Shown piece after piece: positions 27,192 to 41,552 of a stretch of 64,000 nucleotides of DNA; within the stretch, counting starts at the first letter, position 1, and each line of letters opens with the position of its first letter. The notes beneath the pieces are model-generated. The model ran no database searches, was not told the origin of the DNA, and was given only the letters and a program-made list of their open reading frames with translations. Made by a program: the position numbers and the translations under genes. The stretch covers positions 682,001-746,000 of the forward strand of contig JAKNDB010000110.1 of assembly GCA_024305405.1 (NCBI GenBank). The letters are read 5' to 3'. This stretch comes from Dirofilaria immitis (Eukaryota; Nematoda; Chromadorea; Rhabditida; Onchocercidae).

Positions 27192-30100
27192 TCAATATCT
27201 GTTGAAATTACCAGATTTGTTTAAGTAAGGTTCCCAATAGCTCAAAACAGACTTTGAAGGTAATGTTGCCAAGTAAAAAAAGTGTACTGCAACTGGAAAT
27301 TCTTCTGCAGCTGGCAAGAAACGTGCAATAACAACAGTCTGAAGCATTTTATGGAACATGAACATATTCAACTTTTTGAAAAGGAACAATGACAGCTGAT
27401 GATTGTCTATTTAGACTAGCTTTCTGTCTTCTGGAATATCTGTTTATAGTAAAATGAATTTTTTTAGAAGTAACTCAATGTACCATCGTTCCCGTATTTC
27501 AAAATGTTATTTTTCAAATAAAAAGATTTTATTTGAAAAATAACAAGGATCTAACAGTGGATCCATCTAACACCGTGTCATACATTTTTTAATTATGAAA
27601 GTATTAACGACTAATAGGCTAATACATCCTCGGCAACAACATTGCTAACTGCTATAAGAAAGTTTTGATCGAACGCACTTGGATAACTGAGTAGGGGAAG
27701 AAGAATAGATGGGCGAAGAAATGTGAAAACAGCCTTCGGAAGACAGTAAAAAGTTTTTAATTATGAAAGTATTAAAAACAACTAAATTCAAAAAATTCAC
27801 ACAAACAACCTGATCAATTCGCAAAGACCGAGTACGTATGGTCGAATCGTATAGAAATTTGCCATGCTTGTTTCCAATAATCATTCTATAAGGAAAGATT
27901 TATTTATAATAATACAAGTTTTTTTTTTTTGCTTTTGATTTCAAGTAATTTCTATGATTTAAAGATTTACCAACAAATACAAATATCATTGTTAAACTGA
28001 TAAATTACATATGAAAAAATATAACAGCACAGTGGCAGTAGTACCGGTAATGCAGCAGTACATCAAATTTCAAACTGGTCGAATACGGTGTCCATTGTGA
28101 CAAACAGTTTCTCTTCAAAGTGATCACGCTATAAGCAAATTAATTCAAATCAGATCAGTTATAAGAAAGCGATCTGTAATTGTACTTGAAATACATCATA
28201 GTCGATCGGTTAATCAAGATTTTAGAACCTGGTTGCCTGAGCCAAGTAAATCGGTCATCAATATTTTCATCTACATCGTCACAGTGACTTCTCTGTCAAG
28301 TATTTTAACTAAAGTTTAAAGTAAAATTCGATATCACTGAAGAATCCTTATCGTACTTCTTTTTTCCAAAACAAAGAAAAAAAATCGTTCAATGGTTGTT
28401 ATAAATATTCCAAACTGAAAAAGTTGCAAAAGCCTTTAGAATCAGTAGCGTATTATAATCTCCATAACCGACCCAACGATATAATTTTGCAATTATAACA
28501 ATACATTTAATTGATTTTCACATTGTGCGAAAACTTGCCCATCATTGTAATTCAGTAGTAGATCTACACCAAAATTGAAACCAGACCATCGCCAACACTT
28601 CTTAAAAATAAATTTTTTATTCGTTAGTACTTTCCTCCTGTCATGCAAAACGGTTATAGAATTACTAAGAGCCGATCAATCATGTAAGACACTAGTTTCC
28701 AGTATCAGTGTGATAATATGATAAGAGCTTTGAATTACCAGGAAGATGAAATACTGAATATGAAAAATGAATCGTGATATTATGCATTAAACAATTAAAA
28801 TTTTGTCAGAAAGATAACTACACAAGCAGATATACATATCTATATCGATTTTTTTGTTTAATATAAGAAAAAAGAAAAGGATCATACTGGAGTTGAGTCA
28901 AGTATTCGTCCTAACCGATGGGCATTACGGTGGAAATCTTCATCCTTAACTTCGATTGATCTAGAAGGTATAAATTTTTTATTTCGCAAACAACGACATC
29001 TTTAACAAGATCCTTAATGACTTTAATTTTTTAAATAAACAGTTCGGTAAAAGCGGATATTTAAATCACTCGATTATATAATTCTTATATTTTACATAGA
29101 GGTGCCACTGTATTTGAAATCAAGCACCCTGCTTGCAGCACAAAACCCCTCAATACTCTGTTCAGGAGGAAAGAAGAAATATACGAAATATAAAATGATA
29201 TATAGTACCACATTACCTTAGGCTAATGTTAAAAATAAAGTCCAACTAATGAATTCACCTGCAAAAACTTACTCTTTCGTTTCTTCATTGCACAAAAGCA
29301 AAAACCAGTTGTCAGCGAGCACCTGATCGATGATTTTGTTCGGAACAAGTGGATCTTTTCGCAAATCGCCGATTGTTTTTACAGATGAAACGATGTGCCC
29401 AATACGTATATTACACATTATGTCCGCAAAAGCACGACACAGTGCATCCCTGTCATCGTCCGTTAGTGATGAATAATATTTCTCCATCTCATTGCGTATT
29501 TCTTTATTTTCCACAACGTACGGAACTGTTTGCAAAAAAATCCACTGAAAATAACTGGTCCAATTATTCCATTATATCATTACAGAAATCTATCAAAATA
29601 CACAAAACATTAATGACCAAATAAACTCGTTATCATGAACATTGCCAAAGAAGTATAGTCACCTAACTAACAGTTACACTAAACGAAAAGGTAATTAGCT
29701 GATATCATAAACTTTCATGTTGAGCGACTAAATCTGACAAGCAGTGGTGCGAGGGACTTAGCGACTAGACAATAATGTTGATTTCAATCATAAAATTACT
29801 ACCTTTTGATTGTTTCATACAAATCAAGCTCTCCTTCAATAACCAACAAATCTGATGCAGCCATCAACTTCGCCATTGTTTCGTGACTAGAAAACGAGTA
29901 GCATTATAATCAAAAACGAAAGCACTCCATGCGTGTAATTCATTTTATCAGTACACTTAATTCATTGAAACTACGTAAACTGTGTTGACCATGCTATGTA
30001 GTTATCGAGTTTTTCAGTAAAATCTTTCATTGCGAAACAACACTGTTCGAATATATAATGAAAAAATTTTTTGATGAAGTCCACCAATAAATTCAAAAAT

Positions 30101-31941
30101 AATAACTTGATTGTATAAAGAATTGCCGGCTTGTTAGATAATCGCCAAAAATTGTATTTTAAATACTTAAAGCACTTTTCGGATAAATCTGGAAGGCCGT
30201 ACTGTTCGGCAAGCATATAGAACTCAAGTACACGCTCATCAGTGAATGATTCGGCACATAGCTCCGCACAACGTTCCATAACACTATCCTGAAAAACAGT
30301 ATATGAAGCTGCAATAGTCATAAGAAAATTTTCATTAAAATTGAAAGATAAAGAATAAATATTATAAACTCTGAATAAATTTTCTGCCATAAAATAAAAA
30401 AAAAAACATGAAAAGAATAAATCACTCACTTAACAAAGAACAATGATCATTATCTACTACGAATTCATTCATGTTTAATGAAAACATAACATTACCAAGC
30501 TAAGCATTGAAGCTGATGCGATAAGACTTGAAACATTTTCTAAATCCAGTTCAATCTCATTATGGTACAACGATTCCAAGACCATGTTAAATCCTGAATA
30601 AAAAGTACAAAAAGATTTATGAATGAGGCAATCCTGAGCATAATTCAATCCAGGGTCTACTAACAACCACTAAGTTTCTCTCCATTTTTTTCGACTGTTT
30701 TATCATAACTAAAGAAAAAAAAGAAAAAGAAACTGCTTATATTTCTAATAAATAAAATTCAACGAAAGCAATTCAAAGCAAGTTCTCTAAAACTTAATGC
30801 ATAGAGCAACAGAAAGACCAATAAAAAGTTGACCTTCTACCGTGACATTCGGATCAACGATATCGATCTGTATCACTGCATTATTACTATCTTTCCAGTG
30901 TCCCCTAGAAGAAAATTTGCAAATGCACGCAACTCACGGGAAAATATTTTTGCGAAAACCAAATCTATGTTTAATGTCTTTTGCAAAATCTTCTGCTTAC
31001 TGCCAAAAATTAAAAAGAAGCATGATAGGTTACTTTTGGGCAATAAATTTATCGATGTTAACGCGATTTAGCAACAAATTTCTAAAAGAATCAAAACGTG
31101 AAATTTGAAACTATTTCATCCAATGCCAATTATCTAAAAGATTTATAAGCCTTCACCACTAGCTGATAACGTTACTGGCTGAAGTACACTATGAAATTCA
31201 TAGCAGAATCTTTCGCAATAAGCAGAACATTTAACAAAATCAAATATAAATCGTGCAAATGAAAATAAATACCTGAACAAACTGTCGAAAAATTTACATT
31301 GCTCCAAATAAAGTCTATGGAGATTCCATGTTCGTCCCAATGCGCGAATTGTTATATCCGACTTTGCACCATCAACAAACAATCGTTTATGGATATATTT
31401 TGCAGTATCCAGCTAAATATTCAATAATCACATGAAACATCACCGTTTGAGAAGCCAACAGCTTCGACAGGTCAGCATTTTCGAAAAACCACACGGTACA
31501 CTGCTTCCTATATTTACCTATGGGATAAAGTATCACAGCTTACCGATATATTGAAATGAGGAGAGGCTGCAGTGTCGAATACCCTCTGGCAATGAATGGA
31601 ATGCATTAAGGCAAGCCAAGTTTCGTTTCAGATTTCAGTAAGTTCTAGTATCCAGAAAGCCACAGGTATACCAACAAGCTCTTGTTTATCACACATAATT
31701 GAGCCCAAAACTTACCTCCTCGCAAAAACGGATAATCTTAACACACACGTAAAATAAACGTTAATGGAAATCCTAAAAATTTTCCAAACATACTTTGCTG
31801 ATTTTTTTTCTTCCGAGTTTCCATTTCATCATGACTGGTAGTTCTACGCTTACGTGAAGGAATAGCTCGCGTAGAATCTGCAACCACCTCCACATCATTA
31901 GATCCTGTCCCACCATTTGATCGCCCTAATAATTGCCCCAT
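27192..31941 (-). CDS. gcl: Germ cell-less (GMCL1/Gcl) BTB-BACK protein
   Basis: Twelve exons (high to low): 31941-31794, 31412-31273, 30904-30834, 30593-30496, 30288-30107, 29886-29803, 29544-29273, 28960-28888, 28292-28186, 28128-28045, 27885-27810 and 27338-27192, about 494 residues. In other animals Gcl is a nuclear-envelope CUL3 substrate adaptor needed for germ-cell formation. The N-terminus MGQLLGR carries the N-myristoylation glycine as in fly Gcl, followed by a basic SRKRR segment. The BTB fold reads LFVDGAKSDITIRALG...WNLHRLYL, then GHWKDSN and NMVLESLYHNEIELD. The BACK region has RVLEFYMLAEQYGLPDL. The Gcl-specific C-terminus includes WIFLQTVPYV, AHRLGRIL and VITLKRN. Exon 1 (A8 run, 31802-31809) and exon 6 (29804-29807) are each out of phase by a base or two. 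Confidence 0.93.
27506..27544. repeat. Perfect 18-bp inverted repeat, 3-nt loop
   Basis: Left arm 27506-27523 and right arm 27527-27544 are exact reverse complements separated by AGA. It lies in the last intron of the germ cell-less gene. Confidence 0.85.
27586..27775. repeat. 22-bp direct repeat, copies 168 bp apart
   Basis: The 22-mer beginning TTTTTAATTATGAAAGTATT at 27586-27607 is repeated exactly at 27754-27775, within the last germ cell-less intron and beside the 18-bp inverted repeat. Confidence 0.8.
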
Positions 31942-34054
31942 CTCGCTAACGATGAAGAAGTTAACCTTCCCGTATTTTTCAACCTCAAGTTGCTGCTACT
32001 GTGCTGTGGCCGGTTGCAATGATAAGAGCTCGTCGCATTTCATCTCATATCAGCAAATTGGAATTGGTCTTTCAAAATATTCGAGATTCATCCTTATTTT
32101 ATAGTGATAATCATGAACGGTCGAAAGAGTAATAACTGAAATATGATAATCATATCACCTTTCTTTAAATTGAAGACTCTTCCTTTCTACTTTTGCAGTT
32201 CCACCTGTAACATACCAAAAACATGGATTCCAATTTTTAGCCACAGTGAGAACCAACCTCCCTGCATTAACAGGAAACATCAAGACCAATCCGGATTAGC
32301 ATGTACCCCTCCACAAACAAACCGTGAAATCACATCAAATGCTCACCCGCTAATCACATGTTAATTCTGGCGCCGAACCGCAAAATGCAAAATTACGGGC
32401 TTTAAGACGCGTCGCCCGGAGATGCGGATCAGGAGGAGTGATTACGGGAATGGAAAACTATGCTTTACTAAGTAGAACTTGTGAGATAATCCTAAAGAAT
32501 CCATTGGAACAGGCGTCCAGATAAATTACATTTGTGCATCATCATGTTCATCTGTACGGATTCTGTTGAATTGTGAAAATTAATATAAAGTGCTGACTTC
32601 ATAATTCATAAGTACTCATTATCTATGAACGTGATGACCAATGGTTTAATGCCATATTCGGAAGGTATAGTGTAAATCGGAAATCGTTTCCTATATTTGT
32701 TGATATGTCATAGATATATCCCGAAATATATCGTAGATATAATCGATAATGACAGCCAAAAATAACTGAGACACTACACCGGTACAACAAAAAGCGCAAT
32801 AAAACACGGTGAACCATACTACCAGCAATATATGCCGAAATGCACTATTGTTGATAATCGTATAAATGATAAATTGTAACCTTTTTTTTTTCGGAAAAAA
32901 TCAGTTATAGTCGCTGAGCAATTGCAGAACAGGCAGTACTGAGAAAATAATGATCTTCCACCTTTTGATGATTCTTTATTATGTTTGTTATAAATAAAAT
33001 CATGAAGTAATTGTTAAATAGTGAGAATTAAAAATTTAGAATTCATTTCACAATCATATTATCAGTTGTTATACCTATCTTAACATAGAGCAAGCTCATT
33101 CTCTGTTTCAGTAAGTCTTCCCAATAAACGAGTAAGAAATCCTTTGTGACAAAAGCCAAGCCATATCATCAGGTTCAGATACTACAATCTGCGCCAAATT
33201 ATACCGAACTGAGAGCGATTCAAGATTTATCTTCGCAATTTTAAAAATGAGAAGTTTCAACGGAAGGACTTACGTTAATACATGATAAGATAATCTATAC
33301 AATGTAAGTGTTAATTCACTGGGAGAGAGAGAAAAAGGAAAAATAAGAATAAGAAAACATATGAAGATAAACTATAAGGACAAAGGAAGTAAATATAAAT
33401 ACGTTCATATTTATGAAGCATATGCTAAATAAACAATGCACAGCAGCAGCATATACAGGACACATACATTTATAAGAACAGTAAACTTCTTTAAATAATT
33501 TTTGAATTTGGAAATTAGAGAAAGTCGTAAAATTAATTAAAATTCTTGCTATTCATAATCATACTTGAAACTATATATACACAAAATAAAATTGAGCACG
33601 GATATCAAATAATGAACAAATGAATTCGTCTGGAAATCAATACAAAAGTTTCGAATTAAAGTTTTCCGAACTAGTTCTGGTATACCTTATTTTTAAGCAC
33701 TTTCGGATTTTGACAGCTAAAATCAATTTGCAAGAAGTCCAAATAAACAGAAAACAATTTTTTTTTAGATAAAAACAGTATGAAAAGTAGGAAAGGAAGT
33801 GTGATGAAGTGCGAAAATCGATAAAGCTGCAAAACCAACAAAACAAATATCCGGTGATGCAGTGTAGCATATCATCCAATGATAGTATAATTTTACTCCA
33901 CAAGTTACCTCCTAAAAAATCTGTACGGCATTAATAATGAAAACTTCGTTGCATTAAATTTCGATATATCATTAACTACTGCACGTACAAAAGCACACAA
34001 AAACAATCCATCAGTACAATTCTCCCCATACCTATCAAATTTGCAGTACGCGAT
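31942..34054. other. Spacer between germ cell-less and WASP genes
   Basis: No gene recognised. It contains the presumed promoter of the germ cell-less gene and the 3' flank of the WASP gene. A less AT-rich pocket at about 32365-32450 (GGCGCC, ACGCGTCGCCCGG) is noticeable upstream of the germ cell-less start. A 73-codon plus-strand ORF at 32143-32364 shows no family features. Confidence 0.45.
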
Positions 34055-37000
34055 TCAATCTGATTCCCATTCACTGTCATTATTATTCGCTTCTTCTTCC
34101 GATTCTGACTCTGCAAAACTGATATATCCTAACAAGACAAGATGCATTCAGAGAATGAATTATCGCCTTTTTATTTTTAACACTCCACAATAAAAAACGG
34201 ATAAGAACCATGAAGCGATCGAAACAATACTGACCAAAAGTTAAAACTGCATGCAATTTGCTATAAAGAATAATTAAAAAAGAAGAAAATAACAAACCAT
34301 CTGAATTGCGCATATTTCTCCGCCTTTCTTCTAAAGCTCTAGCTAATGCACCTGCAATTCCAGCCACATCCGTGGCATTTGGTAACGATTTCCGATTTTC
34401 AATCTCCTCTTTATCTATCTGTAACAAACTTATTTAAATAGCTATCCCAAAATTTCCATTCCAGCAACGAAAAAGAAGAAACATACCTTCCAAGATATAA
34501 TTCTAAGCACAAATGAACTCCATTCATCAATCACTATGTTCAAGTAATCTTTTGAATGAAGAGAAAGACTAATATCATGGGGAAAAATTGATACTAACAG
34601 GCTTTAGATTGGCACCTTGCCGTATTTGTGCCATCATTTCATCGCGTGCGTCGGTACTACTACTATCATTATTGGTATTTGTTATCACTTGCTTCAAAGT
34701 AACTCCCGCTTGTATTTCCTAAAGAAATACATTATAATACCAAGTTTTCGACATCCGAGTTTTCATATCTCCTTCAAAACTCCAATATATTTAGGTTTAA
34801 AAATATAGTGTAGCAAATTTTATCAATAAGAAATAGAATATGAAGTCATAATACTTCCATCATATGAAAAAGCTACAAAAAAAGTACTTACACATAGCAA
34901 ATTTGCTTTTCTTCCTCCATCGCCATTACTGAGAGCAGAAGTATACAATGGCGGAGGCGGTGGTGGCGGCGGAGAAGCTGCACTACTGGCGTATGTTAAA
35001 GGAGGTGGTGGTGGGGAGGAGGAGGAGGAGGTGGTGCAGGTGAAGAAGTTGTAGAAATTGATGGAGGTTGTGCCATCGGCACCGAGCATATAGAATTTGA
35101 TGGTGGAGGTGGTAGCGGAGGCGGTGGGGGTACATCATTTGGTCGATAGGTAGTTGGTGTTCCGTTCACTGCACTGGGTGGCTAAAAAAATTGATAGTCA
35201 CATACTCTTTAGAAGTAAACTGGGCAGGAAAAACAAACGAGTTGCAAAATGCAATTTTTTCGTTGAAAGCTTGAAATTTTAGAATGCCTCACGAAATTTT
35301 TAAGAAAAATTCATTTAACCTGTGGTAAAGGTCTTGCTGGAGGTTTGCTGGAAGCTGGGGTTTCAGTGGCGGTCTTGAAGCAGGAGTAATATGAAATCCT
35401 TCACGTCGCGTTAATGGAGGTGGTGGCGGTGGAACTGGTGATAATGTAGCAAAATTTGTAACTGTAGAGGTCATGAAAGGCCTGAAAATTGAACAACCAG
35501 TGCATAAAATAAAGCAATATTACAGTTTCATCAAAAATATTTTACATACAATTATATAAAATTGGACGTAAATGGAAATTTTGAACTCTCGGAATTACCT
35601 CGGATAACTGTGATGCATTGGGGTTGGCGGTTGCTGTATTTGAGGTATCTCTTGATAGCCGGTAATGAATTTTTTGAAAATTCCAAATCATCTTTGGACA
35701 TTCGCTCCGGATTCTCTCCAGCAGCACGTAACACAGCCTTAACGCTATCATCCATTGGATCGTAATTGTATGTTTCTTGTGAGAAACCACCATCTTGATT
35801 CCACCCAAGATGTGCCTTGTGTCTAAAGTATCAGAATATTAAGATAAAATATGGTATAAAAACATTAAGAGGAAGGCTCACTAAAACAATTAAATGAAAA
35901 CTCTGAATTCTAGTCAATACTTGGTAATCGCCAAGAGAAATTATAAAACCTCATCAAGAAGAATTCAGGACGGTTCTTTAATGGAACAAAATAACAAGTG
36001 ACGGGTGATTATACGTTGGAATTACGTACTCCTGGATGAGATTTTCGATGCCCTAATTCATTAGGAAGAAAAGTTCATTTGGAATTAACTATTTACGGTG
36101 AATGAAAAAAATCAATTAATTAAACATTCTAAATTTTTTTCGGAGTGATGACACCAAACAATAAGTAAAGTTGTATTAAACATATGAAAAATTGACTGAA
36201 AATTGGTTGGATTACTGATGTCCTCCTTTCGAATTTTCTGTTTCTTTTCTTTTTTGAATTTTCTTTTTGGTTCTGTTGATCGTTACGAAATTTGTCCATG
36301 CACCGCCACTAATATTGGGTACAGTGCCAATAGTGGTAATGCCAGTTCTATGTGCTGCTAAAACTGCATGAGTTCGGCTACCAGGTAACAACTGTGATCC
36401 ACCAGATGAAGATAAAATGTTTTGTGAGCCAACAGTTGCTAGTTTCTCTTTTCTTCTGCAAAAAAAATTTTTTAGAAAATAAAAAATAAAAATTAAGTTT
36501 CCCGACCGGTTTCACGGTTCAAAACATGTCAGCAAAAATTTAGGAGATGAAGAAAGAAATGATGCCTGAAAAACTTACGAGATTTTTCTCTTGTTCGTAG
36601 CGTTTATCAAGATGGGACTTGAAGCTATAAGCTTCTTCTTTACTCGAAAAATTCAAACCAAACACACAGTCATCTCCCTCGAATGTTAGGAGGTAGGAAC
36701 ATCCTAACGGCTGCGATGCATGGAAATTCTTATATCTGAAGTAGCAAATGTAAAAACCCTCACAACCACAAAAACTATCGAAATTAAATGCTTTTCGGTG
36801 AAGTATTTTCTGAATAGAATTATCGCATTCCTAAAAAGCTATAAAAATTATTTAGAAAAATATACTTAAAATCACCACTGTGAACATAATTAGAGTTAAA
36901 AATTCCCTGAAATGATCTTTTTAAACTTGGATATTTTCTACATTATGGAGAAAACTATTCTAAATTCAACAATCAAAACTAATATTTTTTTGGATTAAAA

Positions 37001-37502
37001 AACTGAAAATAACTCACAACATTTGTTGCCAAAGATACTGTTTCCTATAAATATCATATAAGCGTAAGAAATACGCTCTTTTATCATAGTCCTTGACGAG
37101 CGAAACCACTCCCCTGTGAGCTTTGACCCATACTCCTGGATTTCGTGGATCGGATTTCAATAACTGCACAACGCCTGCTGCTAATGAGATGCAGTCATGT
37201 CCAAGCAACGAAAATAGCGTATTATTTTCAACTGAGTTAAAAGAAGAGCACCTGTGTTTGGCGGTCTGCAATAATTACAAAAACATAATCAATGCAAAAA
37301 TAAAGCGATTTTTGCATAGAATGAAAGAACGGGTTCTGTAAAGTCAACTGGATCGAGATTTCACGAACTCTCCAGAATCAATCACCATCAGAACTCAACA
37401 AAAATAAATACCTTTTTTGGGACGACCTGTAGGCGTGTTATTCAAACCCAAATGTTTTATGCCTAGCTGATATGTACCAGTTGCTGTACCACCAGCGTAC
37501 AT
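34055..37502 (-). CDS. wsp-1: WASP/N-WASP actin nucleation-promoting factor
   Basis: Ten exons (high to low): 37502-37412, 37265-37018, 36735-36579, 36455-36197, 35822-35599, 35481-35320, 35181-34892, 34718-34599, 34418-34298 and 34110-34055, about 575 residues. Domains in order: WH1 (NTLFSLLGHDCISLAAG, VVSLVKDYDKRAYFLRLYDI, GLNFSSKEEAYSF), basic stretch, CRIB/GTPase-binding motif (ISNPTNFQHKAHLGW) for Cdc42, long polyproline region, two WH2 actin-binding motifs (LLCEIQAGVTLKQV and MMAQIRQGANLKP), connector helix (GALARALEERRRNM) and an acidic Arp2/3-binding tail ending DSEWESD with the conserved tryptophan. The ATG is preceded by TTTCAGGCT, a 3' splice site suited to a 5'-UTR intron or SL trans-splicing. 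At least five homopolymer frame corrections are needed; the exon 1/2 and 3/4 joins are unresolved. Confidence 0.93.
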
Positions 37503-40296
37503 AGCCTGAAAATAAGATAACCTAACGAAAAGACAAAAGTAAAAAAGCAATGCAGAATCCCCTCTTATCTTCTCCATGACTTCAGATGTTGTACAATAAC
37601 CTAAGATCCACTTTAAGGAGATCGTTTTAATAAACAGATGTAAAGAGCAAGCAAAACTTTAGTAGAGTAATAGGAATACTTGCTGTAGCAACCAAAGTTA
37701 TAATTTTGTAAAATAAGAGCAGCAGTAAAAGTTTTCAGATTCTGATATGGATAATAATCACATTACTGGATAGGTCAACGCTTCAACATTTCTTATTAAT
37801 ACTTTGTATCTTTCACTCTCTCAAATGGAATTTTATCCACAATTCTTAATATTGGTAGTAAAATTCATATCAGTTTCAATTTTCAGCAAAGAATTTCGTA
37901 ACATACAAAAATGACAGACAATATTGAATATATAGTACTGTCTGAAACATGTAACTCAACAAAACATTGAAGATAAGTCTGTAATTTCAAGCAACCGTAA
38001 AATCTAATATGTTATCTTTTACCTGATGATGCTGTTTAATAATAATTAAAACTACTTTTTATTATTAACGTCGAAAATCCTTTACATTTTAATACTAATA
38101 CTTTCTTCTCAGAATTCTCAAAGTCTAAACTTAAATATTCCAATAAGCAGCAATGTTGAGGGATTATATATGATTTGACAGTTTAGTCCTATCGGATGGT
38201 CTATTCATAGTCATATATGACGTGTAGTCGCACCATAAAACAGGTGAAATGTAGCTAAGAATAGGGTGACGAAAAAAAACCTCAGCAAGCGGAATTGAAT
38301 TAGCTATAGATGTAAATTCTTCTAAACACAAATAAGCTATTATGTTACTTCAAAATTTTCTGTAAATGAACATAGTTACAAATAAACACTTCAGAAAACA
38401 AGCAAACCAACAACATCATTATTATTAAATGCATATCGAATCTGTTATGTGATCCAGGAATAAACATAAAGTATAAATTTACAGATATTGATAACCGAGG
38501 AAAATAACTAGTGACTGAAGTTTTTGAACTGCTACAAAGATTGTTGACATGAGCCATAACAAAACAAACGGCCATTTGTCAAAATATTTTCTGAATACTT
38601 AGTTAAAATTCCAGAAATCTGAAAACAATGGTGAATTATTCCAGCATATTAATTGACTAAAGTAAGTAAACAACTTCTGATAGTCGTAATCAGCAGATCA
38701 AGTTAATCGGAAAATCTAGTAATCAAATTGGCAGCAAATTATTTCTAGGCAAAGTTCAGTATTTCGATACTTTCAAAATAATGGATATGGCAAAAATTAT
38801 TTGCAACAGTAATTCCGATAGCTGACTATATGTCCCAATACACGGAATTTCAGTATTTAAAGTCAAATCTAGTTTCACATAAGACAGTAAAATGACATTT
38901 TTCGGCTACCAATAATTTCTTTTTTTCCCACCGATTTAACTGCAATTGAACCATTAGCAGGATTTCTTGAAAACCCATAGTAAAATATAGTCCCAAAACA
39001 ACCCTTGCCATAACTTACTTGAAAACCTCGAACTTCTGGTAATGCAGAACTTCCAAAATCCAAGATTAGTTATCCGTTCGACTAATACAAACAGTAAACA
39101 TTCCCAGCGCTTGAAGTAAACGGATTTTTAATGCTTAAAATACGCAACGAATGAATTGCTCAACTGCATATCTTAAAACTATGGAAACCCGGAACTCAGA
39201 GAATCTTCGAATCAAGCTTGAACAAGCCAATACTCATTAATATTTGTATCAGCCGTAGAGTACCGATCGGTCCCGTACTAACGAGAATCAGGTTGACGGT
39301 GGAAGTATAAGATTGATTGACAATATCACCAAGTATCGCAGTATTTCCGTGGAGATAGCACATCTTGTTTTCAAAATTGAAACCAAAAGACGTGAAGTCA
39401 TCAGAAGACAATGAACTCACACGTCGAGGTTCAACAAAGTTATATTTGTAGAATAAATTTTTTAAGATTTAAGCATACAGTAAATGATCTCTGCAGCAAT
39501 TTAGACCATCTGCTGTTATATATAGAATATAACATTCGGGAATAAGTTCAGTCCTGGTTTCGAGTTCACTTCTGACCGTTCAGACAAGAGGCTATTAGAA
39601 GTTTTCAATCTGACCATTACAGTTCCAATGTATCATCAGTCTTCGTTGAATCTGACAACAGTTGTTTGCAGCGAAATGACGTTTCCTGTAAGACAACACA
39701 ACTTACGTCGAGCTCTATACATTAAGATTGATAACAGGATAAAAAGAGAGAGACGGAATGAAATGTTAACAGAATTATTACAAAAATTGGGTTCCTTCCA
39801 TTCGAAACATACATCGACTGGCAAACTGTTGCGCTCGGTCGAATTCGAACATTTTTTTCTTCTGGTCAAGAAACTAGCTTATTTGATTCTTCTCCAGAAT
39901 CTCTTACTCATCACTATGAGAATCGGGTGAACAAAACCCAGTGCAACATATCTTGATATTATTAGGAAGTGAGCAGAAGGAACGGATAAGATAACTGGAC
40001 AGATGAACGGAGAGATCTGCAAAACGTGGAGATGGATAAAGTAAAGGATGGAATGATGAACGAAGTAGAAGTGCAAACGTAGGTGTGGACAAGTGAACGA
40101 ACGTACGTATAATTGACGAGATGAACTGGTTTTTGTCAACAAAAGCTACTTAAAATTTGAAAAAGCTAATAAAATATCCATCGACTGTAGGCAGTTGAAG
40201 AGGAAAACACCAGTACGAACGCATTATTCGTGATAATGAATCAGAATCAATTTGAAAAGAACAGTGTCAGTATATACACATACACACACACACACG

Positions 40297-40328
<32 letters not shown>

Positions 40329-41552
40329 TACATATACATACACATACACATACACATACAAATATACACGTACATGGGTGCAGATATACGTAGTACACAG
40401 TAGACAAGGCGCGTCACATCAAACATGCATCATCAGTTGTTTAGTAAATTTTTTTTATGTATGATAATAGTGATATCTGAAGATAACATAATTTCAGAAA
40501 AAGAGAACATACGCAAGTTTATGTGGTTTGCAGCGATGACAATTTCCGGCATTGATGGTTTGAAAAAATATTTTAATCTAAGAATTGGAAATGGAATGAT
40601 ATTCCGAAAATTGTATGAAGATTAAAGGAAATTTACATTTCTGAATAAATTGCAGTTAGCTTCTATTGAATTTCTTGTCATATATTATCGAGAGTTTAAA
40701 TAATATCAAATGAAGTCGGATCTCAGGAAAACATTGCCACTTTCGTCATTCGAATTGCTGAAAACCTTGATTTGACAAAATATTATCGTTCGATCAGGAT
40801 AATCATAGGAAATTATCGAACACGTTTGACTGAAAAATCATATGGTAGAGATGATATACACACCGGAAAACCCTTGTCTCCGGTCCTCTGTTCTTCGGAA
40901 ACCGTCCCTCTTTCTTCAACTAACATTTCACCACATATATGACTGCACGCATGTCGCTCTGCAAAACTAATCGGAGCAGTACTCACCAAAAATGATGGAA
41001 AAATTTAGACAAGAAAGATTACGCATATCGAAGAGGCCTTCATAGAATTTAAATTTCTCAAAGAGACACAAACAAAAATCGGACTGCAGTCGTTTTACTA
41101 ACTTTGTGAAGTTCAGTCGAGACCGGTTGGTTGTATGTGGTGGCCACTGAATAATTGAGGTAGTCAAGTTTGAAGAAAGAGGGACTGGGAAGGGAGAAGA
41201 AGAAAGTTAGTTCTAAATCGGTAGATTTGTTGAATCTTTATTACCTCATTTCAGGACAATGATACATTTTCGTAATTCACTGTGAGTGAAAATGTGTCGA
41301 AAAACCAGGGTTTAATAAGTTTATTCTGTCCGAGATTATTGATTCCAGTCTAATGTAATCTCTCACTAAATAGGGAAAATTAAAAATATAATTTGAAAAG
41401 AAATTGTTGTGCATTTTGTTATTGCGACTATATAATTTTAACGATGACGCTAGCATTAGTTAATTGTTACGTCATCTGCATTCGTATCTAACTATCCGAA
41501 TGTTTCAGACTTACTAGTATAATACGGAATTTCATTATTTTGTTGTATATCA
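37503..41552. other. 4 kb divergent intergenic region
   Basis: The region separates divergently transcribed WASP and Hrs genes, so it should hold both promoters. ORFs such as 38875-39063 (minus) and 39628-39930 (plus) lack family features. A GTAAGT-type donor near 39015 on the minus strand could mark an upstream noncoding exon of the WASP gene. A CA-rich microsatellite lies at about 40271. Confidence 0.4.
40271..40374. repeat. (CA)n / (CATA)n microsatellite
   Basis: About 100 bases of CA dinucleotides interspersed with TACA/CATA units. Confidence 0.95.

Noticed and set aside
32143..32364. 73-codon plus-strand ORF, Pro/Ser-rich
   Set aside because: No motif, start context or conserved pattern; composition alone does not support a gene.
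39628..39930. 100-codon ORF, with an overlapping antisense ORF, between the WASP and Hrs genes
   Set aside because: No recognisable domain and no splice or polyadenylation support.
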